The position numbers and the translations under genes were made by a program. A stretch of DNA of 64,000 bases from Frateuria_A sp049727805 (lineage in GTDB: Bacteria; Pseudomonadota; Gammaproteobacteria; Xanthomonadales; Rhodanobacteraceae), in contig NZ_JBCNYA010000007.1 in the NCBI RefSeq assembly GCF_049727805.1, forward strand, positions 1 through 64,000, written 5' to 3'. Numbering within the stretch: position 1 is the stretch's first letter; each line of letters opens with the position of its first letter. The notes beneath the pieces are model-generated. The model was not told the origin of the DNA and searched no databases. It saw nothing but the letters and a program-made list of their open reading frames with translations. Of this stretch, positions 7,948-16,931 are shown in pieces.

Positions 7948-9504
7948 ATGGCAATCCAGAATCCTCCCGTGTCGCAGACACGATCCTTCAGCACCGTTTT
8001 CCTGATCGAAATGTGGGAGCGCTTCGGCTTCTACGGCATGCAGGTGCTGATGGTCACCTACATGATGAAGAAGCTCGGCTTCGTCGACACCCACGCCAAC
8101 CTGGTGTGGGGCGCGGCCGCCGCGCTGATCTATGCCACGCCGGCGATCGGCGGCTGGGTCGGCGACAAGCTGATCGGCACGCGCCGCACCATGCTCACCG
8201 GCGCGGTGGTGCTGGGCCTTGGCTACGCGATGCTGTGGATTCCCACCGACAATGCCTACCTGCTGTACTGCGCGCTCGGCGTGATCATCGTCGGCAACGG
8301 CTTCTTCAAGCCCAACGCCGGCAACCTCGTGCGCAAGATCTACGAGGGCGACGACACCAAGATCGACAGCGCCTTCACCATCTACTACATGGCAGTGAAC
8401 GTCGGCTCGATGATCTCGATGACGCTGACGCCGTGGGTGCGCGACTACGTCGGCGAGCGCTACGGTGACGCCTGGGGCTGGCACACCGCCTTCGGCATCT
8501 GCGCGATCGGCCTGCTGCTGGGCCTCATCAACTACACGCTGATGAGCCGCACGCTGCGGCACATCGGTTCGGCGCCTGACCAGAAGCCGTTCAACCTCGC
8601 CCGCTTCGGCGCGGTGATGCTGGCGGCCGTCGGCATGGTGTTCGTCTCGGCCTTCATCCTGCAGAGCCAGACGGTGGCGCGCATCTGCGTGTACGCCGCG
8701 GGCGTGGTGATCCTGGGCATCTTCATCCACCTGATCCGCTCGAGCGAGCGCAGCGAGCGCGCCGGCCTGGTCGCTGCGCTGGTGCTCACCGTGCAGACGA
8801 TCTTCTTCTTCATCTTCTACCAGCAGATGTCCACCTCGCTGAATCTGTTCGCGCAGAGGAACGTGGACCTGGACTTCAGCGTGTTCGGCATGCACCTGTT
8901 CACCTGGATCCCCGAGCAGTACCAGAACTTGAACGCGATCTGGATCGTCCTGCTCAGCCCCGTGCTGGTGTTCGTCTACAACTCGCTGGGCCGCATCGGC
9001 AAGGATCCGTCGGTCGCCGCCAAGTTTGCCTGGGGCTTCGCCGCGGTCGCCGCCGGCTTCTTCATCTACGGCGTCGGCGCGCACTGGGCTGTAGCCGGCC
9101 AGGTGTCATCCTGGATCATGGTGTGGGGCTACGGCCTGTACTCGCTGGGCGAGCTGCTGGTCTCGGGCCTGGGCCTGGCGATGATCGCCCGCTACGTGCC
9201 GGCGCGCATGGGCGGCTTCATGATGGGCGCCTATTACGTCGCCTCCGGCATCTCGCAGTACCTGGGCAGCGTGGTGGCCAACTTCGCGCACATCCCCGAA
9301 GGCCTGACCGATCCGGTGCAGTCGTTGCAGATCTACACCAGCCTGTTCACCAAGCTCGGCTGGGTCGGCGTGGGCTGCACGGCGATCGCCGTGGCGGTGC
9401 TGCCGCTGATGAAGAAGCTCTCCAACAGCCATGCCGAGCATGCCGCCGCGGCCGACCCGCTGCCGCCGGTGCGCAGCGAGGAAGGCATGGAACTGCCGGG
9501 TTGA
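7948..9504 (+). CDS. POT/PTR family proton-dependent oligopeptide transporter
   Basis: A 518-residue inner-membrane transporter of the major facilitator superfamily that imports di- and tripeptides with protons. The N-terminal helix has the ExxERFxYYG-type proton-coupling motif as EMWERFGFYG, and GNGFFKPNAGNLV corresponds to the PTR2 signature region. About 14 hydrophobic segments fit the bacterial POT layout. The ATG at 7948 has only a weak ribosome site. Being near the secreted S9 peptidase is suggestive of peptide nutrition, but no operon links them. Confidence 0.93.
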   Translation: MAIQNPPVSQTRSFSTVFLIEMWERFGFYGMQVLMVTYMMKKLGFVDTHANLVWGAAAALIYATPAIGGWVGDKLIGTRRTMLTGAVVLGLGYAMLWIPTDNAYLLYCALGVIIVGNGFFKPNAGNLVRKIYEGDDTKIDSAFTIYYMAVNVGSMISMTLTPWVRDYVGERYGDAWGWHTAFGICAIGLLLGLINYTLMSRTLRHIGSAPDQKPFNLARFGAVMLAAVGMVFVSAFILQSQTVARICVYAAGVVILGIFIHLIRSSERSERAGLVAALVLTVQTIFFFIFYQQMSTSLNLFAQRNVDLDFSVFGMHLFTWIPEQYQNLNAIWIVLLSPVLVFVYNSLGRIGKDPSVAAKFAWGFAAVAAGFFIYGVGAHWAVAGQVSSWIMVWGYGLYSLGELLVSGLGLAMIARYVPARMGGFMMGAYYVASGISQYLGSVVANFAHIPEGLTDPVQSLQIYTSLFTKLGWVGVGCTAIAVAVLPLMKKLSNSHAEHAAAADPLPPVRSEEGMELPG

Positions 9505-9511
9505 TCCCGAT

Positions 9512-9543
9512 GGCGCCGCGGGCAACCGCGGCGCCTTTCGTCT
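9512..9543 (+). terminator. rho-independent terminator after the peptide transporter
   Basis: GGCGCCGCGG and CCGCGGCGCC form a 10-base stem with a GCAA tetraloop followed by TTTCGTCT. It separates the transporter from the two-component operon 7 bases downstream. Confidence 0.85.
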
Positions 9544-9549
9544 AGCCCC

Positions 9550-10818
9550 ATGGCACACCGGCACGCCAGCCGCCGTATCGGTCCCTTCGCGCTCACGCGC
9601 ACGCTCGCCTGGCTGCGCCTGTGCGCGATCGCCGGGCAGAGCGTGGCGGTGCTGGTCTGCGCGCTGTGGATGCACCTGGCCATCCCGCTGCTGCCGCTGC
9701 TGACCGGCGTCGGCGCGCTGGCCGTATTCGCGGTGTTCGCCGCCTGGCGGCTCGGCCAGCCCTGGCCGGTGCGCGAGTGGGAAACCATCGGCCACGTCGC
9801 GGTCGACACGCTGGTGTTGGGCTACCTGCTGTATTTCACGGGCGGCGCCAGCAATCCGTTCGTCACGCTGCTGCTGGTGCCGATCGCGTTGTCCGCCGCG
9901 GCGCTGTCGGTGCCGGCGGTGCTCGCGGTCGCCGCGCTGGCCGGCATCGCCTACCTGCTGCTGCTCTACCGCTACGTGCCGCTGCCGCTGCCCATGCACG
10001 GTGGCGGCTTTCCGCTGCACATCGTCGGCATGGGCGTGAATTTCGTGATCACCGCCGTGCTGATGGGTTTCTTCATCAACCGGCTGGCGCGCGCGCTGCG
10101 CATGCAGCAACTGGAAGTACAGCGGGTGCGCGAACGCGCGCTGCGCGACGAGGGCATCCTGGCGATCGCCACCCAGGCCGCCGGCGCCGCGCACGAGCTC
10201 AACACGCCGCTGGGCACGATGCGCATGCTGCTGCCGGAACTGCGCCGCGAGCACGCGCAGGATGCCCCGCTGGAAGAGGATCTCGCGCTGTTGCAGGAAC
10301 AGGTCGACCGCTGCCGCACCATCCTGCGCGAGATGGTCGCCTTCGGCCAGGCGCAGCTCTCGCAGGAGGCCGAGCGGATGTCGCTGCAGGACTTCGTGCA
10401 TGGCTGCCTGGAGCGCTTCCAGTTGCTGCGTCCGGAGGCCGAACTGGCGCTGGACCTGCCGGAAGCCACCGCGCGTCTGGTGCTGCGCGTGCCGGCCGGT
10501 CTGCGCCACGCCTTGATCAACCTGCTCAACAACGCTGCCGATGCCTCCGCCTCACGCGACTCCGACGCGGTTGAGCTGCAGATTCATTGCGGCCAGGGCT
10601 GGCTCGAACTGACCGTGCGCGACCATGGCCCGGGCTTCGCTGCCGCGGACGAGCCGGGCGCGCTCGGCCGCAGCGGCAAGCAGGGCGGGCTGGGCCTGGG
10701 CCTGGCGCTGGCCGAAGCCACCGCCGAGCGCCTCGACGGCGAACTGACCGCCGGCAACACCGGGCACGGCGCGCAGGTGCGCCTGCGCCTGCCGCTGGCG
10801 GTGATCGGCGCCGACTGA
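9550..10818 (+). CDS. regB: RegB/PrrB/ActS-type redox sensor histidine kinase
   Basis: A 422-residue membrane kinase. Six hydrophobic helices fill residues 20-180 and include GGASNPF (98-104), matching the GGxxNPF ubiquinone-sensing motif of RegB proteins. The dimerisation/phosphoacceptor box is AAHELNTPLGT with H215; the ATPase domain has NLLNNAADAS, DHGPGF and GLGLGLALAE. RegB kinases sense the quinone pool/redox state and phosphorylate RegA to control respiration and energy metabolism; the target set here is unknown. Paired with the response regulator 84 bases downstream. Symbol given by family resemblance. Confidence 0.88.
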   Translation: MAHRHASRRIGPFALTRTLAWLRLCAIAGQSVAVLVCALWMHLAIPLLPLLTGVGALAVFAVFAAWRLGQPWPVREWETIGHVAVDTLVLGYLLYFTGGASNPFVTLLLVPIALSAAALSVPAVLAVAALAGIAYLLLLYRYVPLPLPMHGGGFPLHIVGMGVNFVITAVLMGFFINRLARALRMQQLEVQRVRERALRDEGILAIATQAAGAAHELNTPLGTMRMLLPELRREHAQDAPLEEDLALLQEQVDRCRTILREMVAFGQAQLSQEAERMSLQDFVHGCLERFQLLRPEAELALDLPEATARLVLRVPAGLRHALINLLNNAADASASRDSDAVELQIHCGQGWLELTVRDHGPGFAAADEPGALGRSGKQGGLGLGLALAEATAERLDGELTAGNTGHGAQVRLRLPLAVIGAD

Positions 10819-10902
10819 GCGGTGCCCGCCGCAATCGCGCTGCGTGCAACCGCGACGCGCTCGGGCAAGAATGTCGCCTCCGCCTCCGCATCTTCCACGC
10901 CG

Positions 10903-11481
10903 ATGACCGACGCCAACGCCAACCGTCCCCTGCTGATCGTCGACGACGACGCCACCTTCGTGCGCGTGCTCTCCCGGGCGCTGGGTTCGCGCGGCTTCGA
11001 GGCGATCGGCGCCACCCGCGCGGACGAAGCACGCGTGCTCGCCCGCCGCCACCAGCCGCGCTATTGCGTGCTGGACCTCAAGCTGGGCGAGGAGAACGGC
11101 CTGAAGCTGATCTCCGAGCTGCACGCGCTGGTGCCGGAGATGCGCATCCTGCTGCTGACCGGCTATGCCTCGATCGCCACTGCCGTTGAGGCGATCAAGC
11201 GCGGTGCGCACGATTACCTGGCCAAGCCGGTCGACGCCGACGCGGTGGTGCGCGCGCTGCTCGACGGCGAAGGCCCCTCGGCCGCCGACGACGAGCCGCC
11301 GGAGGCTCCCGAGGCGCCGCTCGCGTTGCGCCGGCTGGAGTGGGAGCACATCCAGCGCGTGCTCACCGAGTGCGACGGCAACATTTCCGAGACCGCGCGG
11401 CGGCTGGGCATGCACCGCCGAACGTTGCAGCGCAAGCTGGGCAAGCACCCGGTACGCGAGCGGCCCGACTCCGGCGACTGA
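10903..11481 (+). CDS. regA: RegA/PrrA/ActR-type response regulator
   Basis: A 192-residue regulator. The receiver domain starts LLIVDDDATF, with phosphoacceptor D58 in VLDLKLG and the conserved lysine in LAKPVDAD. A proline/acidic linker (about 127-145) leads to a Fis-type helix-turn-helix, ETARRLGMHRRTLQRKLGKH, nearly the invariant RegA recognition helix. It works with the upstream kinase. The ATG at 10903 gives a standard RegA N-terminus; an in-frame ATG at 10903 is preferred over upstream non-ATG starts that would add a 27-residue extension with no homology. Confidence 0.92.
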   Translation: MTDANANRPLLIVDDDATFVRVLSRALGSRGFEAIGATRADEARVLARRHQPRYCVLDLKLGEENGLKLISELHALVPEMRILLLTGYASIATAVEAIKRGAHDYLAKPVDADAVVRALLDGEGPSAADDEPPEAPEAPLALRRLEWEHIQRVLTECDGNISETARRLGMHRRTLQRKLGKHPVRERPDSGD

Positions 11482-11492
11482 AACGTCGGCCT

Positions 11493-11558
11493 GCAGGTCG
11501 GGTTTCAGTCCACCGGCCAACCCACTGCATCCCGCAGTGGGATGAAACCCACCCCGCG
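11493..11558. repeat. dispersed palindromic repeat, copy 3 (degenerate)
   Basis: GTCGGGTTTCAGTCCACCGG on the left and GTGGGATGAAACCCACCCCG on the right form the same architecture as the other copies, with a loop that itself contains CCCACTGC/GCAGTGGG. It follows the regA stop and may terminate that operon. Confidence 0.75.
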
Positions 11559-11665
11559 ACGCCGGCAACGGCGCGCTTTTCACACACTCTGCGACAACAC
11601 GCCATCTGGCCGTGCACATTGGCGCCGCTATGCTGCGAAGCCTCGACCCACGTCCAGAGTCGCCC

Positions 11666-13921
11666 GTGAAGCCCCGATCGCCCGGCATCTGTGCACTCGC
11701 CCTGCTGGCCCTTCCCGGCCTGCTGCACGCCGCCGACGCGCCGCCCCAGGCGACCACGCTCGCCCCGGTGATGGTCCACGCCAGCGATACCCACGTGACC
11801 GAGACCCCCGCGGTCAGCGTGCGCATCGACCGCGTGCAGCTCGCGCGCCAGAACGTCACCACCAGCGCCGACGCGCTGCGCTTCGCCCCCAACCTGCAGG
11901 TGCGCGAGCGCTACATCGGCGATCCCAACGCGATCATCAGCGGCCGCAACGCCGGTACGCTGCAGAGCGCGCGCAGCCTGGTCTATTCCAATGGCCTGCT
12001 GCTCTCCAACCTGATGACCAACGGCTGGGACGGCGCGCCGCGCTGGGGCATGGTGGCGCCGGAGGAGATCGGCGCCGTCGACGTGCTGTACGGCCCCTAC
12101 TCCGCGCTCTACCCCGGCAACTCGATCGGCATCACGGTGCTGATCCACACGCGCCTGCCCGAGCGGCTCACCGCCAGCGCCAGCGTGCAGGCCATGAGCC
12201 AGGACTTCCACGACGCCTACGGCGCCGGCGGCCACTACAGCGGACGCCATGCGGCGGCCTCGCTCGGCAACCGGCAGGGCCGCTGGAGCTGGCTGCTCAG
12301 CCTCGACCGGCTGGACAACCATGGCCAGCCGATGCAGTACGCCACGGCCAAGCCCGGCGGCGACGCCGCCTCGGCCGTCGCGGCGGATGGCGCCACGCTC
12401 GACCGCAATCCCAACGGCAGTCCGCGCTTGGTCTACGGCGCCAACAGCATCGAGCACACGGTGCAGACCCAGGCCAAGCTCAAGCTGGGCGTAGACCTGA
12501 CCGATCGCGTAGCGGCGCTGTTCACGCTCGGTTGGTGGCACAACCATGCCGAGGATCGCACGCGCAGCTTCCTGCATGATGCCGTGGGCCACCCCGTCAC
12601 GGCCGGCACGATCAGCGCCTATGGCGGCACCTGGACGCTGCCGCCCAGCGGCCTGGCGCCCACCGCCAGCGAGGACACCCACCTGCTCTACGGCGCCGAG
12701 CTCAACGGGCGCTGGGCCAACGACTGGCGCTGGACCGCCGTGGCCAGCCACTACGACTTCGCCCGCGCACTGGCGCGCAGTGCCGACCTGCCGCCCCCGG
12801 TCGGCCCGCTCGGCGGTCCCGGCACGGTGGCCGACAACGCGGGTTCGGGGTGGGACACGCTGGACCTGCGCAGCTCCGGCCCGCTCGGCGACACGCACAT
12901 GCTCTACGCCGGCCTGCACGGCGACCGCTACGTGCTCGACTCGCGCGTGCACGCCGCCAGCGACTGGCGCGGCGCCGCCGACGGCCCGCAGACCGGCGCC
13001 TTCGCCGGCCGCACGCAGACGCGCGCCGCCTACCTGCAGGACGTGTGGAGCTTCGCCGACGCATGGGCGCTGACGCTGGGCGCGCGCTGGGAACAGTGGC
13101 GCGCCTACGCCGGCCGCCGCGCCGACGCCACGGGCAGCCTGCGCTACGCCGACCGCCGGCGCAGCGATCTCTCGCCCAAGGCCGCGCTCGAATGGGACTT
13201 CGCGTCCGACTGGCAACTGCGCCTGGCCTGGGGCAAGGCGGTGCGCTATCCGACCGTGGCCGAGCTGTTCCAGGGCGCGATCAGCGCCAACACGATCGTC
13301 GGCAATGATCCGAACCTGAAGCCCGAGCGCGACAACTCGTTCGACCTGACGCTCAAGCGGCAGCTCGCGAACGGCCACTGGCGCGTCTCGCTGTTCCAGG
13401 ACCGCATCGCCGATGCGCTCTACACGCAGACCGACATCACCGTCACGCCCACCGTCACCAACGTGCAGAACATCGACCTCACCCGCATCCGCGGCATCGA
13501 GGGCGAGCTGGCGTTGAAGGACGTCTGGACGCCTGGACTGGATCTCACCGCGAGCCTGGCGATCAACGACGCTAAGACCTTGCGTGACCGCCGCTATCCG
13601 CTCGCCGAGGGCAAATGGTTCCCGCGCATCCCACGGCTGCGCGCCAGCCTGTTCGCCGACTACCGGTTCGCCGACGGCTGGGATGCCTCGCTCGGCGTAC
13701 GCCGCTCCGGGCGCCAGTACGGCTCGCTGGACAACAGCGACTTCGTGGACACTTATGGCGCCGTCAGTGCCTTCACGGTCGCCGATGCCAAACTGAGCTG
13801 GCAATTCGCCCCGCGCTGGAACGCCTCGCTGGGCGTGGACAACCTCACTAACGCGCGCTACTGGGTCTACCACCCCTACGCCGGCCGCACCTGGGTCGGA
13901 AGCGTGCGCTGGGACCTCTAG
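11666..13921 (+). CDS. TonB-dependent outer-membrane receptor of an uncharacterised operon
   Basis: About 751 residues. The signal peptide ends LPGLLHAADA, a TonB-box-like TTLAPVMVHA follows, and the plug domain contains NVTTSADALRFAPNLQVRER and the unusual NAIISGRNAGTLQSARSLVY and VLYGPYSALYPGNSIG. The C-terminal barrel ends in an aromatic-last strand (VGSVRWDL). The substrate is unknown; the neighbours suggest a metal or metal complex. The GTG start at 11666 is preferred because the ATG at 11630 lies inside a TATGCT -10-like box, but 11630 cannot be excluded. It is 14 bases before the next gene in the same operon. No TPP element or Fur box was seen upstream. Confidence 0.9.
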   Translation: MKPRSPGICALALLALPGLLHAADAPPQATTLAPVMVHASDTHVTETPAVSVRIDRVQLARQNVTTSADALRFAPNLQVRERYIGDPNAIISGRNAGTLQSARSLVYSNGLLLSNLMTNGWDGAPRWGMVAPEEIGAVDVLYGPYSALYPGNSIGITVLIHTRLPERLTASASVQAMSQDFHDAYGAGGHYSGRHAAASLGNRQGRWSWLLSLDRLDNHGQPMQYATAKPGGDAASAVAADGATLDRNPNGSPRLVYGANSIEHTVQTQAKLKLGVDLTDRVAALFTLGWWHNHAEDRTRSFLHDAVGHPVTAGTISAYGGTWTLPPSGLAPTASEDTHLLYGAELNGRWANDWRWTAVASHYDFARALARSADLPPPVGPLGGPGTVADNAGSGWDTLDLRSSGPLGDTHMLYAGLHGDRYVLDSRVHAASDWRGAADGPQTGAFAGRTQTRAAYLQDVWSFADAWALTLGARWEQWRAYAGRRADATGSLRYADRRRSDLSPKAALEWDFASDWQLRLAWGKAVRYPTVAELFQGAISANTIVGNDPNLKPERDNSFDLTLKRQLANGHWRVSLFQDRIADALYTQTDITVTPTVTNVQNIDLTRIRGIEGELALKDVWTPGLDLTASLAINDAKTLRDRRYPLAEGKWFPRIPRLRASLFADYRFADGWDASLGVRRSGRQYGSLDNSDFVDTYGAVSAFTVADAKLSWQFAPRWNASLGVDNLTNARYWVYHPYAGRTWVGSVRWDL

Positions 13922-13935
13922 CAGGAACGAACGCC

Positions 13936-15102
13936 ATGCGCCGATTGCTGATGCTGCTGTTCTGCCTGGCCGTCGCGCCGGTCGTCGCGCACGAGCACAT
14001 GGCGATGCCGAAGGAGCCACCACTGGGCGCCAGCGCGGCGTTCGATGCGCATGGACGGCTGTGGCTGGTGGATGCCGCCGACGGCCACGTGCGCCTGCGC
14101 CATTCCGACGATGAGGGCAAGACCTTCAGCGCGCCGGTGCCGGTCAACGCCACGCCCGAGCCGATCTATGCCGAGGGCGAGAACCGGCCCAAGCTCGCCT
14201 TCGGCCCGCACGGCGAGATCTACGTGAGCTGGTCGCAACCGCGCGCCAAGCCGTGGACCGGCTTCGTGCGCTTCGCCCGTTCGCTGGACGGCGGCGCGCA
14301 TTTCTCGGCGCCGGTCACCGTGCACCACGACCGCGCCGAGATCACCCATCGCTTCGACGCGCTGGCCGTCGACGGCAAGGGACGCGTCGTACTGGCCTGG
14401 ATCGACAAGCGCGACCAGGTCGCCGCCGAGGCGGCCGGCCGGCCCTATCTCGGCGCGGCGATCTACTACACCTGGTCGAACGACCGCGGCGCGCACTTCG
14501 AGCCGGAACGCGCGCTCGCCCAGCACAGCTGCGAGTGCTGCCGCATCGCGCTCGCACTCACGCCCGGCGGCGACGTCGCGGCGTTCTTTCGCGCCGTCTA
14601 CGGCGACAACATCCGCGACCACGCCTATGCAGTGCTGCACACCGATGGCGGCGCCAGCCGTGCCGAACGCGCCACCTACAGCGGCTGGCACATCGCTGGC
14701 TGCCCGCACCATGGCCCCGGCCTGGCGATCGGCAGCGACGGCACGCGCCACGCGGTCTGGTACGAGGCCAGCGGCAAGCCGACGATCTGGTACGGCCAGT
14801 TGCAGCCAGGCCAGCGTGCCGCGCACGCGCAGGCGATCGCCGGTGCAGGCGCGAGCCATGCCGACGTCGCGGTGCACGGCGCCACCGTGTGGATCGCATG
14901 GAACCAGGTCGACGCACAGGGGGACGCGCTGATGCTGCGCCGCTCGGACGACGGCGGCCTGCACTTCGGCCCGCCGCACGCGCTGGCGAGCAGCGCCGCG
15001 GCGGTCGGCTCGCCACAGTTGCTGCAGCACGACGGCCACGCCTACGTCGCCTGGAACACCGCGGCGGGCTTCCGCCTGCTGCCCGCGGGAGACACGCCAT
15101 GA
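13936..15102 (+). CDS. secreted Asp-box beta-propeller protein (sialidase-like fold) with CECC and CPHHG motifs
   Basis: A 388-residue exported protein. The signal peptide ends at PVVAHE, leaving a mature N-terminus HEHMAMPKEPP rich in His/Met. Four Asp boxes mark propeller blades: SDDEGKTFSAP, SLDGGAHFSAP, SNDRGAHFEPE and SDDGGLHFGPP. Two motifs are not normal for sialidases: HSCECCRIAL (C199, C201, C202) and GCPHHGPG (C256, H258, H259). The sialidase arginine triad is not evident, so annotation as exo-alpha-sialidase would be misleading. The cysteine/histidine sites and operon context (TonB receptor before, thioredoxin-like after, ATGA overlap) suggest metal handling in the periplasm; this is inference. 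Confidence 0.8.
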   Translation: MRRLLMLLFCLAVAPVVAHEHMAMPKEPPLGASAAFDAHGRLWLVDAADGHVRLRHSDDEGKTFSAPVPVNATPEPIYAEGENRPKLAFGPHGEIYVSWSQPRAKPWTGFVRFARSLDGGAHFSAPVTVHHDRAEITHRFDALAVDGKGRVVLAWIDKRDQVAAEAAGRPYLGAAIYYTWSNDRGAHFEPERALAQHSCECCRIALALTPGGDVAAFFRAVYGDNIRDHAYAVLHTDGGASRAERATYSGWHIAGCPHHGPGLAIGSDGTRHAVWYEASGKPTIWYGQLQPGQRAAHAQAIAGAGASHADVAVHGATVWIAWNQVDAQGDALMLRRSDDGGLHFGPPHALASSAAAVGSPQLLQHDGHAYVAWNTAAGFRLLPAGDTP

Positions 15103-15569
15103 AGCGCTGGCTCGCGATCCTGCTGCTGGCGCCCGCCCTCGCGACCGCCGGTCCGCTGAAGCCTCTGGCCGCCGCCGACGTTCCTGCCCTGCTCGCACTG
15201 CCCGCGCACGGCGAACGACTGATCGCGCTGTGGGCGCTGGACTGCGCCTATTGCGAACCCAACCTGCAGGCGCTCGCACGGCTGCAGCAGGCGCATCCGC
15301 AGGCGATCGAACTCATCACCGTAGCCACTGACGACATGGCGCATCGCGACGCCATCGAGAAACGCCTGCAGGCCGCCGGCGTGAGCGCCTGGCCGGCCCG
15401 CGCCTACGCCGATGCCTCGCCCGAGCGGCTCAACTACCTGATCGACCCGGATTGGGGCGGCGAAACACCGCGCGTGTTGGTGATCCGCGCCGACGGTTCG
15501 CGTCAGGGGTTCAGCGGCGAACTGACGCCGAAACAATTGCAGGCCCTGGCCCCGCCTGGCACGCGTTGA
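15099..15569 (+). CDS. periplasmic thioredoxin-like (TlpA/redoxin) protein
   Basis: A 156-residue protein with a signal peptide (cleavage near ALATAGP). A thioredoxin-fold core has ALWALDCAYCEPN with redox pair C49-C52, and a cis-proline-like ETPRVLVI segment near residue 130. The start overlaps the propeller gene stop as ATGA, so the two are translationally coupled. The likely job is to keep the CECC cysteines of its partner reduced, or to deliver electrons for metal release; the sequence does not prove this. No obvious terminator follows in the next 200 bases. Confidence 0.8.
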   Translation: MKRWLAILLLAPALATAGPLKPLAAADVPALLALPAHGERLIALWALDCAYCEPNLQALARLQQAHPQAIELITVATDDMAHRDAIEKRLQAAGVSAWPARAYADASPERLNYLIDPDWGGETPRVLVIRADGSRQGFSGELTPKQLQALAPPGTR

Positions 15570-15818
15570 AGCGGAAACGTAGCGTAGGCCTCAGGCCGCT
15601 CATCACAGCGACGTCCAAGATGGACCGCATCAGGCAGCGCCATACGGCCGAGCGTCAGTTGCCTGGGTAGGCCGTGCGAACGGCGCGAACGGATGCACGT
15701 GGCGATGTGTACTCGCGATCTTTCTCGCCCCTACAGTCGAACGTGACACCGTTCGCTTTTCGGGCTGCTCCAAAAGGTAGCTTGGACGCGCTCAATGACG
15801 AGCACAGAGGAGACAGTC

Positions 15819-16052
15819 ATGAAGATGATGTTCCCCATGGCCATGGGTGTGGCCTTGATTGCCGGACTTGCGAGCAGCGCCTACGCGCCGCCGGTCATGG
15901 CTCACTTCGACTGCGCAGGCGCCTATCAGCAATGCGTCGAATCCGGAGAGTCGACTACAGAGTGCCAGCTCAAGGAAAACGAGTGCTGGGCCACCAACCA
16001 TTGGCCCGATGGCTACAGGCAGCAAATCGACAGCAAGCATCGGCCCTGGTAA
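15819..16052 (+). CDS. small secreted protein with twin CX6C motif
   Basis: A 77-residue protein starting at 15819 behind GAGGAGA at good spacing. Signal peptide of about 25 residues (cleavage near SSAYA). The mature part holds four cysteines arranged CX6C-X9-CX6C, suggesting a two-disulphide helical hairpin. No family recognised. It is bounded by a strong terminator 12 bases after the stop, so this is a complete transcription unit. Confidence 0.7.
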   Translation: MKMMFPMAMGVALIAGLASSAYAPPVMAHFDCAGAYQQCVESGESTTECQLKENECWATNHWPDGYRQQIDSKHRPW

Positions 16053-16063
16053 CAGTGCTCCAC

Positions 16064-16093
16064 GAAAAGCCCCACTCTCGCGTGGGGCTTTTC
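16064..16093 (+). terminator. rho-independent terminator of the small secreted gene
   Basis: GAAAAGCCCCAC and GTGGGGCTTTTC pair perfectly over 12 bases with a 6-base loop and a T-tract. Confidence 0.9.
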
Positions 16094-16254
16094 ATTGGCG
16101 CCCTGCTCCGGACGGCCCGGCGTTCTCACCTTCCGCCGGTCGGACCGCCCGATCGCCGCGCCGTGAAACGGCCGCACCGTGCGACGAGGGAGCATTGATA
16201 AACCAGGCGCATACCGATCGATCGACCCGCAAGGCGAGCAACTCTCTCGGGCAC

Positions 16255-16282
16255 AAAAAACCCCTGTAGGAACAGGGGTTTT
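16255..16282 (-). terminator. rho-independent terminator of tRNA-Ser
   Basis: Read on the minus strand, AAAACCCCTGT pairs with ACAGGGGTTTT around a 4-base loop, followed by T residues. It starts about 8 bases after the tRNA CCA end. Confidence 0.9.
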
Positions 16283-16289
16283 GAGTAAC

Positions 16290-16382
16290 TGGCGGAGAGA
16301 GAGGGATTCGAACCCTCGATAAGGCTTTTGACCCTATACTCCCTTAGCAGGGGAGCCCCTTCGGCCTCTCGGGCATCTCTCC
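16290..16382 (-). tRNA. serX: tRNA-Ser (anticodon GCU)
   Basis: A 93-base class II tRNA including an encoded CCA. The acceptor stem is GGAGAGA/TCTCTCC with discriminator G. The anticodon arm CTCCC-CTGCTAA-GGGAG gives GCU (reads AGC/AGU), followed by a long serine-type variable arm and the T-arm GGGTTCGAATCCC. It lies downstream of csrA on the same strand, a neighbourhood conserved in gammaproteobacteria. The symbol is nominal. Confidence 0.97.
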
Positions 16383-16452
16383 GGGTGTGTTCCGCGCGTT
16401 CGCGGAGCCGGCAAGGATACCGACCGGCGCCGCCGAGGTAAAGCGTTCGTGA

Positions 16453-16659
16453 TCAGTGCTCGCCGGTTTCGCCGGACGTGCCGCCGCCGGACTCGTGCTC
16501 GCCCTTGATCCGCTGGTAGATCTCTTCGCGATGCACCGCCACGTTCTTGGGCGCATTGATGCCGATTCGCACCTGGTTGCCCTTCACGCCGAGAACGGTA
16601 ACGGTCACCTCGTCACCGATCATCAGGGTTTCACCGACCCTGCGGGTCAGAATCAACAT
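16453..16659 (-). CDS. csrA: carbon storage regulator CsrA
   Basis: CsrA is a small dimeric RNA-binding protein that binds GGA motifs in mRNA leaders to control translation and stability, affecting motility, biofilm and carbon flow. The 68-residue protein starts MLILTRRVGETLMIGD and retains R44-region VHREEIYQRI; the C-terminal tail (GGGTSGETGEH) is variable in the family. It sits between alaS and tRNA-Ser. The 272 bases between csrA and alaS probably hold its promoter; no clear box could be assigned. Confidence 0.97.
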   Translation of the reverse strand: MLILTRRVGETLMIGDEVTVTVLGVKGNQVRIGINAPKNVAVHREEIYQRIKGEHESGGGTSGETGEH

Positions 16660-16931
16660 GTTGTGTTACTCCATCAGTGCTGTTGGTCACAGGCCTGCCG
16701 CACGATGGAGCTTCACCCCTGAGCCCATCGCCAGTCAGTTCGACGAAAGTCCGTCGAAGGCCCTACCGCCTTCCCCGGCTCACAGCCAAGGCACTCACCA
16801 TGAATGCCCTTGCCTTGCGGCGGCATCGTGGGGCAATGCCGCCCGCAGTCAACGGATACTAGCCGAGCGCAAGCGCCATACGCAACGCATTTTGCCGGCG
16901 ATAAATCCCCGATTCACAAAGGACTTCGGGG

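Noticed and set aside
11630..11665. ATG start 12 codons before the chosen TonB receptor start
   Set aside because: The ATG lies within a TATGCT -10-like box and would add a polar, Pro-rich stretch in front of the signal peptide; GTG at 11666 is preferred, not certain.
13936..15102. Sialidase assignment from Asp boxes
   Set aside because: Asp boxes only mark the propeller fold; the catalytic arginine triad and nucleophile were not identified.
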